Program-made: the position numbers and the translations under genes | NCBI GenBank assembly: GCA_964576115.1 | Contig: CAZNUA010000001.1 | Span: 42,906 to 94,396 of the forward strand | Origin: CAYSYY01 sp964576115 [NCBI: uncultured Gemmatimonadota bacterium] | GTDB taxonomy: Bacteria > Blakebacterota > Blakebacteria > Blakebacterales | Length of the DNA stretch: 51,491 nt | Direction of reading: 5' to 3' | Notes under the pieces: model-generated | What the model saw: only the letters and a program-made list of their open reading frames with translations | Told to the model about the DNA's origin: nothing | Database searches by the model: none | Part shown: one piece after another, positions 1-6,712 of the stretch | How the letters are laid out: every line of letters begins with the position of its first letter | Position numbering within the stretch: position 1 is the first letter of the stretch

Positions 1-63
1 GGCTCGCAGGTGGAGTTCCGCAAGATCTGGATCAAATCCCTGGCCGACCCGGAGGGCGGCTAG
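1..63 (+). CDS. C-terminal end of a DUF1080 (3-keto-disaccharide hydrolase-like) protein, partial
   Basis: The window opens inside a reading frame of 20 codons that ends at TAG (61-63). The tail reads VEFRKIWIKSL followed by a short polar end. A closing strand of the type VEFRNIWIxxL is characteristic of DUF1080 domains, which are concanavalin-like beta sandwiches of secreted carbohydrate-active enzymes. The assignment rests on about ten residues only, so the family is a suggestion. A GC-rich inverted repeat (CCCGC/GCGGG) follows within 60 bases but has no T tract, so I do not call it a terminator. Confidence 0.45.
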   Translation, partial: GSQVEFRKIWIKSLADPEGG

Positions 64-130
64 AGGGTCTTTCAAACATCTTCCCGGATCGACACCCCCG
101 CCCGAGCGGGATGACCGTCCGTCATACTAT

Positions 131-163
131 CCCCTGCCGGTTATATATACTGCATTGCAGGGG
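131..163. promoter_or_regulatory. Dyad element and likely promoter of padR-ADOP operon 1
   Basis: Two nested inverted repeats lie about 100 bases ahead of the padR start: CCCCTGC (131-137) with GCAGGGG (157-163), and CTGCA-T-TGCAG (150-160). The AT-rich core between them holds TATACT (146-151), a good -10 candidate, but I see no convincing -35. PadR proteins usually repress their own operon by binding a dyad that overlaps the promoter, so this is the expected place and shape of an operator. That it binds this PadR is inference. Confidence 0.4.
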
Positions 164-260
164 AAACATTCCGGCCTCCTCGACCGTATCTCCCTGACAG
201 GACCACGAATCGGTCATCCCCGGCCACCCCGGCCGTATCCGTGAGGGGAGTGAGCGTCTC

Positions 261-605
261 ATGCCGAAACCGCTGGGAGACTTCGAGAAACTGATCCTCT
301 TCGCCCTGCTCCGGCTGGGCGAGGAGGCCTATGGGGCTGCGATCCAGCGCGAGATTGCGGCCCGTACCGGGCGCGATGTCGCCATCGGGGCAGTGTACAC
401 CGCCCTGCACCGCCTGCAGAAGCACGGCTTCATCACCGCCCGGATGGGCGAACCGACCCCGGAACGGGGCGGGCGGCGCAAGAAATTCTATTCCCTGGAA
501 CCGGTCGGCGCCCGGGCTCTTGATGAGGCATATGAGATGCTCAGGCGGATGGCCGAGGGGACCAATGCCCGGCTCGAAGCCCTGACGGAGACCGGCGATG
601 CCTGA
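261..605 (+). CDS. PadR-family transcriptional regulator
   Basis: A 114-residue winged-helix repressor that spans a whole PadR domain. The N-terminal segment DFEKLILFALLRLGEEAYG, the recognition-helix region GAVYTALHRLQKHGFI and the wing with GGRRKKFYSLEP are all diagnostic of small PadR proteins. It lacks the C-terminal helical domain of the larger PadR subfamily. GAGGGGAG about ten bases upstream serves as ribosome binding site. The stop overlaps the start of the permease gene by 8 bases, so the two are translationally coupled. PadR genes next to ADOP permeases are a recurrent arrangement in Acidobacteriota and Gemmatimonadota. The regulator most likely senses a small molecule and controls the permease, but the ligand cannot be read from sequence. 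Confidence 0.9.
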   Translation: MPKPLGDFEKLILFALLRLGEEAYGAAIQREIAARTGRDVAIGAVYTALHRLQKHGFITARMGEPTPERGGRRKKFYSLEPVGARALDEAYEMLRRMAEGTNARLEALTETGDA

Positions 606-3363
606 ACACGATCCCGCTGGAACATATCGCCGGCCACTGCGATTGCCCCGATTCGGACTCGTCCTGCTGCGGCTCCGCTTCCCCGGCGATACCGGCGAAG
701 CCCTGACCGGTGATCTGATCGAGGGTTTCGGAGCGATCCTCTCTTCCGGCGAGGGTATCCGTTCCGCCCGCGCCTGGTTTCGCCGGCAGGCCCTGCGCAG
801 CGCCTTCAGCCGTCTGCCCCGCCGCGGCTTGAGTACGATTCTCGGACGCACCGGGGATCGGAGTCCAGCTCCTCACGGCAGCCCGCCGGAATCCCCGTTC
901 GGCAGGACCCCGGACCGTTTCCTCACGGCTGGAAGCAACCTTGGTCTCACCTTCCGTCAGGCAGCACGCACTCTCACCCGGCGCCCCCTGATGACGCTCA
1001 TCTCCGCCTTCACCCTGGCGCTGGGGATCAGCGCTTCTACGATCATCTTCAGCATCGCCTGGAGCACCACCATCCGCTCCCTCCCCTTCCCCGATTCCGA
1101 GGAACTGGTGGGCGTCAATCGCCTGACTCCCCAGGTGACCGGCTCCAATCCCTCTCTCGGCACCCTGCACAATATCTGGATGACACCGTACGCCCTCTAT
1201 CGCGACTGGGCCGGACTCAGCACCTCTTTCGCCGCCATGGGAACCTATGCCGGGCGAGGCGTGACCCTGACCGGAGAGGGCGAAGCCGAACGTTTCGTCG
1301 GCATGCGGACGACCTCGGGAGTCTTCGCCGCCCTGGGAATCGAAGCCGCTCTCGGCCGGGTCCTGCTGCCCGAAGACGACGCCGTCGGCGCCCCGCCCGT
1401 GACATTGCTGAGTCACGCCGTCTGGCAGAGCCGCTTCGGCGCCGATCCGGCCGTCATCGGTCAGGACGTGGTTCTCAACGGGACGTCATACACCATTGTC
1501 GGTGTCATGCCCCGGGGCTTTCTCTTCCCCTATGAAGGGGTAGCTTTCTGGTTCACTCTCTTCGACGAAGAAAAGACAAGTGACTACCGGCCCGGCGGAT
1601 ACCTCAAGGTGATCGCGCGGCTGCGGCCGGACGTATCGATCGAACAGGCCCAGGCGGAAATGGACGGGATCGTCAGCCACCTGGCCGAGGAATACCCTGA
1701 AGAAGAAGAGCACGGGATACGGCTGACCGAGTACCACCAGCTCATCGTCGGCGGGAGTGATTCCGGCCTGATCATCCTCATCGGGGCGGTAGTCATGGTC
1801 CTGCTCATCACATGCGCCAATATCGCCGGTCTGCTCCTGGTGCGGACTGTCGAGCGACGGCGGGAACTCGCGCTCCGCGCCGCGCTGGGAGCCGGCCGCC
1901 GCAACCTCATCGCGCAATCCCTGGTCGAGAGCCTGCTCCTTTCTCTCATCGGCGGTCTGCTGGGGCTCACCCTCGCCGTGGCCGGACTGCGTCCCTTTGT
2001 GGCCCTTTTCCCCGGCCAGCTCCCGCCGACTGGAGAGATCAGAGTCGACTCATTTCTTTTCGTCATTGCTCTGCTGCTCACAGTCACAGTCGGAATCGTC
2101 ATCGGACTCATACCCGCACTGCGCACCGCGCGGACTCCCGCCATGGCAACGATCCGTGAGGTTTCCGGCCGGGCGGGCGGGGGACATCAGCGCAACCGGA
2201 CCCAGGCCGGTCTGGTCATCACCCAGGTCATGCTCAGTTTCGCCCTGCTGACCGGGGCAGGATTACTGGTCAAGAGCTATCGTTGTCTGAACCAGGTCGA
2301 TCCGGGCTTCGAGACTGAGAACATGCTCATCATGGATGTCGTTCTTCCCAACGAATACCGCGATTCCAGAGCCGAGCAGTACAATTTCTTCACCTCTCTC
2401 TTTGAGCAGCTCGAAGCTCTGCCTGGCCTGGCCGGGGTGGCGGCGGTCGAGCAGGTACCGATGCTGTCGGGGCTTTCCTCTCCGCCGGTACAACTGGAAA
2501 CTTCAACCGGCATCATCCTGGCAGCTATCCACATCGCCAACGTGACCCCCTCGTACTTCGAAGTCATGGACATTCCGATCCTGTCTGGACGTGGACTGAC
2601 CTCCACCGATCGCTACGGCAACCTGCCGGTGACGGTCATCAACCGTGCCCTGGCCGACCGCTACTGGCCCGAAGAGGATCCGATCGGACGGCGGATCAAT
2701 GTCGGGAGCGAGGAGGAGCCGTCCTGGTTGACCGTCGTCGGGGTATCAGCCGACATCCGTTACCGGCCTCAAATGGAGCCGTTTCCGGAATTCTATGTCT
2801 CCATCAACCAGTTCCCGCAGTGGTATCTGAGCGTGCTGATGAAAACGGCGGTTGATCCTCTGACCCTGGCCGGACCGGCCCGGGAAACCGTCCGGGAGCT
2901 GAATGCCGATATCCCCATCGACGTCAGTCTTTATGCCGAGCGCGTCAAGAACTCCTCTCTGCTGCAGGGACCCCGTATCGGCGCCTGGGCCCTGGGGGCG
3001 CTGGCTCTGGTGGCAGTTCTGCTCACGATCATGGGACTTTACGGCACCCTGGCCTTCGTGGTGGCGCGCCAGACCCGGGAAATCGGAATCCGTATCGCCC
3101 TGGGAGCCGACCACGCACGTCTGATTCGCAACGTCCTCAAACGTGGGCTCGCGCTGGTGGCGATCGGACTCGTCCTCGGGTTGGGCCTCGCCCTGGCGTT
3201 GGGCGGCCTGCTCGAGGCGGTGCTCTTCGGCATTCAGCCGACCGATCCGCTGACTCTGGCCGAGGTCGTTCTGCTCATCATCTCGGCCGGCCTGGCGGCC
3301 AGCTGGTTGCCGGCCCATCGGGCCACGGCGGTCGATCCAATCAACTGCCTGCGACAGGAATAA
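598..3363 (+). CDS. ADOP-type MacB/FtsX ABC transporter permease
   Basis: A 921-residue inner-membrane permease with duplicated architecture. Residues about 20-75 resemble the ADOP 'permease prefix' (LLRLRFPGDTGEALTGDL, then a basic helix). The first membrane helix (near 130-150, LMTLISAFTLALGIS) starts a MacB periplasmic core domain. It is followed by an FtsX domain near 390-510 with GLIILIGAVVMVLLITCAN and RRRELALRAALGAGR. A second periplasmic domain and a final FtsX domain (TREIGIRIALGAD) complete the protein. No ATPase gene is adjacent, which is usual for ADOP genes, so the partner ATPase must be elsewhere. These proteins probably belong to tripartite mechanotransmission pumps, exporting peptides, lipoproteins or drugs. 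The substrate is unknown. The start ATG lies inside the end of padR. Confidence 0.9.
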   Translation: MPEHDPAGTYRRPLRLPRFGLVLLRLRFPGDTGEALTGDLIEGFGAILSSGEGIRSARAWFRRQALRSAFSRLPRRGLSTILGRTGDRSPAPHGSPPESPFGRTPDRFLTAGSNLGLTFRQAARTLTRRPLMTLISAFTLALGISASTIIFSIAWSTTIRSLPFPDSEELVGVNRLTPQVTGSNPSLGTLHNIWMTPYALYRDWAGLSTSFAAMGTYAGRGVTLTGEGEAERFVGMRTTSGVFAALGIEAALGRVLLPEDDAVGAPPVTLLSHAVWQSRFGADPAVIGQDVVLNGTSYTIVGVMPRGFLFPYEGVAFWFTLFDEEKTSDYRPGGYLKVIARLRPDVSIEQAQAEMDGIVSHLAEEYPEEEEHGIRLTEYHQLIVGGSDSGLIILIGAVVMVLLITCANIAGLLLVRTVERRRELALRAALGAGRRNLIAQSLVESLLLSLIGGLLGLTLAVAGLRPFVALFPGQLPPTGEIRVDSFLFVIALLLTVTVGIVIGLIPALRTARTPAMATIREVSGRAGGGHQRNRTQAGLVITQVMLSFALLTGAGLLVKSYRCLNQVDPGFETENMLIMDVVLPNEYRDSRAEQYNFFTSLFEQLEALPGLAGVAAVEQVPMLSGLSSPPVQLETSTGIILAAIHIANVTPSYFEVMDIPILSGRGLTSTDRYGNLPVTVINRALADRYWPEEDPIGRRINVGSEEEPSWLTVVGVSADIRYRPQMEPFPEFYVSINQFPQWYLSVLMKTAVDPLTLAGPARETVRELNADIPIDVSLYAERVKNSSLLQGPRIGAWALGALALVAVLLTIMGLYGTLAFVVARQTREIGIRIALGADHARLIRNVLKRGLALVAIGLVLGLGLALALGGLLEAVLFGIQPTDPLTLAEVVLLIISAGLAASWLPAHRATAVDPINCLRQE

Positions 3364-3579
3364 CTCTGACAGAATCCCTATTTCTTCTTTTCCTCGTGCC
3401 TTGCCGGCTGGACGCCTCGGCCCCCTCGATACGTTACCGTATTGACGATGCAGTATACTCAGATTCGGCGATGTCACAGGCAGCGATCCCGGGATCGGCG
3501 ATTTCAGGGTTGGATTATCCCGTGATTACTGTATGTTATAAGGGCTAGCACGACGTAGAGGCAGTACCCGAGGGATATT

Positions 3580-3622
3580 AAAAATGCACCGGGGGTGATA
3601 CGTCACGGACCGGTGCATTTTT
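3580..3622 (+). terminator. Terminator-like hairpin inside the csp leader (possible attenuator)
   Basis: A perfect 13-bp inverted repeat: AAAAATGCACCGG (3580-3592) and CCGGTGCATTTTT (3610-3622), with a 17-base loop. The descending arm ends in five T followed by CTTTC, the form of an intrinsic terminator on the plus strand. The A-rich opposite arm makes it potentially bidirectional. It lies about 100 bases before the csp start and about 215 bases after the upstream permease gene. It can therefore be either the permease operon terminator or an attenuator within the csp leader. Confidence 0.7.
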
Positions 3623-3659
3623 CTTTCTCGCCAGGAACAGCTCCACGTTGTACGGATGA

Positions 3660-3701
3660 GCCGGGTCGCGACCCGGCGGAATGAATCGGGCCTCCGGGCC
3701 C
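3660..3701 (+). promoter_or_regulatory. Two stable hairpins just ahead of the csp ribosome binding site
   Basis: GCCGGGTCGCGACCCGGC (3660-3677) is an 18-bp perfect palindrome, which as RNA is a 7-bp stem with a CGCG loop. It is followed by GGGCC-TCCG-GGCCC (3688-3701), a 5-6-bp stem with a UCCG tetraloop. The second hairpin ends 8 bases before the Shine-Dalgarno AAGGGAA (3710-3716). Their position suggests control of ribosome access or mRNA decay. Function is inference. Confidence 0.45.
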
Positions 3702-3723
3702 GGGAAACAAAGGGAACACGGAC

Positions 3724-3927
3724 ATGGCACAAGGTACAGTGAAGTGGTTCAACGACTCCAAGGGTTACGGTTTCATCACTCTCGATGACGGCACCAAGGA
3801 CTGTTTCGTGCACCACTCCGCAATCCAGGGTGAAGGCTTCAAAACCCTCTCCGAGGGTGAGAAAGTCGAGTTCGAGATCGTCGAGGGCGAAAAAGGCCCC
3901 GCCGCTGAGAACGTTCGCAAGATCTGA
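3724..3927 (+). CDS. CspA-family cold-shock protein
   Basis: A complete 67-residue cold-shock domain, the usual length. It carries the RNP1-type motif KGYGFIT (near 14-20) and the RNP2-type motif CFVHHSAI (near 28-35), which bind single-stranded RNA or DNA. The opening [17 protein letters not shown] is diagnostic. FVHHS replaces the FVHFS seen in most members, a common variant. The protein is a cytoplasmic RNA chaperone that melts secondary structure and can act as an antiterminator. The start is set by AAGGGAA 7 bases upstream. The gene stands alone: terminator-like hairpins lie on both sides and the next gene is convergent. Which csp paralogue it is cannot be said. Confidence 0.97.
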   Translation: MAQGTVKWFNDSKGYGFITLDDGTKDCFVHHSAIQGEGFKTLSEGEKVEFEIVEGEKGPAAENVRKI

Positions 3928-3947
3928 AGCTGATCCCGGCGAGTAAC

Positions 3948-3984
3948 AAAAACCTCCCCCGGTCGATGCCGGGGGAGGTTTTTT
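3948..3984 (+). terminator. Rho-independent terminator of the csp gene
   Basis: AACCTCCCCCGG (3951-3962) pairs perfectly with CCGGGGGAGGTT (3969-3980) around the 6-base loop TCGATG. A run of six T (3979-3984) follows and an A run precedes. The A run means it can also stop transcripts of the convergent S9 peptidase gene arriving from the right. It starts 20 bases after the csp stop codon. Confidence 0.95.
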
Positions 3985-4015
3985 CTTGCCTGTTCCATTC
4001 TGTGCGCCGGCCGGC

Positions 4016-6676
4016 CTATCTTCCCCGGCCGCCGGTCCCACCGCGTTCGTTCCGTCGCCCCTGATCGGGACTTTGATCGATATCGCGCGTGAGTTCGATC
4101 ATGTCGACCGTGTGGGCGTAATCCCCGATCAGGTGCCGACAGAAGTAGTCGGCTCGCAGCCAGAAGAAGTAGTCGTTCATGTTGCCGTAGCCGTGACGCT
4201 GTCCCGGAAAGATGAACAGGTCGAACCTCTTGTGCGCCCGGATCAGGGCATTGGCCATCCGGATCGTATTGGCCGGGTGCACGTTGTTGTCCACGTCCCC
4301 GGTCGTCAGCAAGAGGTGCCCCTTGAGGTTCTCGGCCAGTTCGGAGTTCTTATCGATGTCGTACTCGAATCCGACCTCCCCTTCGGCGGTGATGACTTCG
4401 GTCACCCCGTGGTGCTTCTCGCTCCACCACTTGTTGTAGACGTTGTTCTCGTGGTTCCCCGAACTCGAGACCGCGACCGTGAAGAAATCGGGATAGACGA
4501 GCATCGCGGCCGTGGACATGAAGCCCCCGCCCGAATGGCCGAAGATTCCGATCCGGTCGATGTCGATGTAGGAGTGCCGGGCGGAGAGCTGTTCGATGGC
4601 GGCCTTCTTGTCGGCCAGACCGTAGTCGCGCAGGTCGCCGTAGGAGTAGTTGTGGTACCACTTCGAGCGGTTGGGGTGTCCGCCCCGGTTGCCGACCGTG
4701 ATCACGATGAAGCCGAACTGGGCCAGCGAGGTGGTGGTCGAGTTGGTCGACCAGGCCTTGGCTACGCTCTCGGTCTGCGGTCCCGGGTAGACATAGGCGA
4801 TGATCGGGTAGCGGCGCTCGGGGTCGAAATCGAAGGGCTTGTACATCACCCCGTAGATGTCGGTGACCCCGTCATCGGCCTTGACCTGGAAGGCTTCGGG
4901 GAACTGGTAGCCGGCGTTCATGAGCTGGGAGAGGTCGGCTTCCTCGAGGTCCATCAGCTTCTCGCCGCGGTTGTTGTACAGGGCGGACATGGGGGCGGTA
5001 TCCACCCGGCTGTAGGTGTCCACGAAGAAGCCCAGTTCGGGATCGAGACTGGCCGAGTGAGTGAAGTTGCCCGCATTGAGCAGAGTCAGCCCCGAACCGT
5101 CGAGCCGCACCTTGTAGAAATGCTCGAAATAGGGATCTTCACCCGCTTCACGGGCGTTGGCGGTGAAGTAGATCATCCGGTTCTCTTCATCCACCTCGTG
5201 GATCCGGCGGCATGACCAGGGCCCGTTGGTTATCTGGCCCTTCAGCGTGCCGTCCTTGCCGTAGAGGTAGTAGTGCCCCCAGCCGGTTCGCTCCGACCAC
5301 CAGATGAGTTCTTCTGAACCGGACAGGTACTCGAGCCGCTGGGTTTCGATGTAGGTGTTCAGCCGTTCCTCGATCACGACCCGCACCTCGCCGGTGGTGG
5401 CATCGGCCAGACAGACGTCGTTCTTGTGCATGTCGCGGCTCAGGCGGGAGATGAAAATCTCGTTGGGGTCGTCGCTGAGCCAGATCGAGGGCCGGTGCGC
5501 CCGCGGATCGTAGGTGGTGGGAGGACGGCGGGTGTGGACCGAAACGGTCTGATCCTTATAGAGCTCGATCTGGATCGGGGTACGCTCGCGCGAGGCCACA
5601 TCGAAGACCCAGACCTCGGTCTGGGGCAGTTCCTCATCGCCCGGCATGGCGTACTTGTAGGTTTCCAGGGTCGGCCGCGGATCGGCGATGTTGTGGAGCA
5701 CCCACAGCTCCTCCACGCGCCGCTGGTCGGTCCTCGACACCACGAACTTGCGCGAATCGGGTGACCAGGTCACCCGGGCCCGGGCCCGCTCGCCCCTGGC
5801 TTCTTCTTCCTCTTCCTCGTCCATCCCGCGCCGGACGGCCGACCCGAAGCTGTAGTCCTCTTCGCCGTCATCGGTCAGCTGAACCTCGACGATGGTGGAG
5901 TCCTCGTCATCCTTGACCGTCTTGAGGAGGTTCTCCTTGTCCATCATCCAGAGGTTGTGATCGCGGGCGAAGATCGCCACCGAAGAATCGGGCGCTACGT
6001 CGGCCCAGCTCGGGGGGCGCTCCGGCTCCTCGTAATCCTCCAGGAGAGTGAGCTGCCGGGCAGCCAGATCGTAGCGGAACCAGAGGGTGACCTCGCTGGG
6101 TCGGATGACCTCCTGGCGTCCCCCTCCGCGCCGGCCCCGGGTGCGTTCGGTCTCTTCCTGTTCCTGCTCCTCCTCCCGCTCTTCCTCTTCCTCTTCGGTC
6201 TTGCCGGTATCAGCTGCAGCCGGTTTGGTGCTGCGGACCGAGAAGCGGATGGCGGTGTCACGGTCGATGAACTCGACCGAAGAGATCGGCAGGTGCTGAG
6301 CATCGTACGGATCGTGGGTCAGGCGGGAAAGTTCGGCAGCCATGTGGATCGGGTCGAAGAGGGGCGCTTTGGTCCGCCGCCCCGGGTCAACGAGATAAAA
6401 AAAGCTGCCGTCGGAAGTCTGCCAGCGGTACCAGAAGCGGTCGCTGTGCTCCAGCCAGCCCGGCCGGATCGAGGTCGAATAGGTGCGCCGGCTCAGTTTG
6501 GCCGAGGTCCACTGCTCGGCCAGCTCGTAGTTGGCGGTCCGGATCCGGTTGTCCTGCAGCTGGTCCTGCTGAGCCTGCAGGTCAGCAGCGGGAAGCTGTA
6601 CCAGCAGGGCCGTTGCGAAGGCCGCCGCCAGGGCACCCGTCAGCATCCGGAGTCTGGTCTGCGAAACGGTCGTCAT
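4016..6676 (-). CDS. Secreted S9 prolyl oligopeptidase-family peptidase (DPP IV-like)
   Basis: An 886-residue protein with a cleavable signal sequence (hydrophobic residues about 12-30, then LQAQQD). A DPP IV-type beta-propeller domain (about 60-600) is followed by an alpha/beta-hydrolase domain. The catalytic serine lies in GHSGGGF (near residue 713), aspartate in TTGDVDNNVHP (near 793) and histidine in GQRHGYGN (near 828), in the normal order. It should cut oligopeptides after proline or small residues in the periplasm. Unusual are two strongly acidic insertions in the propeller: near residues 160-195 a Glu run followed by RGRRGGGR, and near 285-300 MDEEEEEEA. AGGAGG 8 bases upstream fixes the start. 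It lies 36 bases after a second S9 gene and probably shares its transcript. Confidence 0.9.
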   Translation of the reverse strand: MTTVSQTRLRMLTGALAAAFATALLVQLPAADLQAQQDQLQDNRIRTANYELAEQWTSAKLSRRTYSTSIRPGWLEHSDRFWYRWQTSDGSFFYLVDPGRRTKAPLFDPIHMAAELSRLTHDPYDAQHLPISSVEFIDRDTAIRFSVRSTKPAAADTGKTEEEEEEREEEQEQEETERTRGRRGGGRQEVIRPSEVTLWFRYDLAARQLTLLEDYEEPERPPSWADVAPDSSVAIFARDHNLWMMDKENLLKTVKDDEDSTIVEVQLTDDGEEDYSFGSAVRRGMDEEEEEEARGERARARVTWSPDSRKFVVSRTDQRRVEELWVLHNIADPRPTLETYKYAMPGDEELPQTEVWVFDVASRERTPIQIELYKDQTVSVHTRRPPTTYDPRAHRPSIWLSDDPNEIFISRLSRDMHKNDVCLADATTGEVRVVIEERLNTYIETQRLEYLSGSEELIWWSERTGWGHYYLYGKDGTLKGQITNGPWSCRRIHEVDEENRMIYFTANAREAGEDPYFEHFYKVRLDGSGLTLLNAGNFTHSASLDPELGFFVDTYSRVDTAPMSALYNNRGEKLMDLEEADLSQLMNAGYQFPEAFQVKADDGVTDIYGVMYKPFDFDPERRYPIIAYVYPGPQTESVAKAWSTNSTTTSLAQFGFIVITVGNRGGHPNRSKWYHNYSYGDLRDYGLADKKAAIEQLSARHSYIDIDRIGIFGHSGGGFMSTAAMLVYPDFFTVAVSSSGNHENNVYNKWWSEKHHGVTEVITAEGEVGFEYDIDKNSELAENLKGHLLLTTGDVDNNVHPANTIRMANALIRAHKRFDLFIFPGQRHGYGNMNDYFFWLRADYFCRHLIGDYAHTVDMIELTRDIDQSPDQGRRNERGGTGGRGR

Positions 6677-6712
6677 CGTCCTGTCCTCCTGGAGGTCACA
6701 GTGAGGGTGTCG

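Larger units (their letters stand above)
3364..3723 (+). other. Intergenic region and long structured leader of the cold-shock gene
   Basis: There are 360 bases without a gene. The first half (3364-3500) holds a 5-bp inverted repeat ATACG/CGTAT (3429-3442) but no convincing promoter. TTGGAT (3510-3515) and TATGTT (3532-3537), 16 bases apart, form a weak sigma-70-like promoter. Transcription from it would give a leader of roughly 180 bases ahead of the cold-shock gene, with three hairpins. A long untranslated leader is typical of cspA-type genes, where it controls stability and translation at low temperature. Confidence 0.4.

Noticed and set aside
146-3457. Ten-base sequence TATACTGCAT before operon 1 and, inverted, after its permease (3448-3457)
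   Set aside because: A single 10-mer match could be chance; the flanking bases do not extend the match, so I do not call it a repeat or a second operator.
3986-5215. Long plus-strand open frame opposite the S9 peptidase gene
   Set aside because: Val/Gly/Asp-rich translation typical of a GC-rich antisense shadow. The minus-strand frame has a full S9 domain with catalytic triad.
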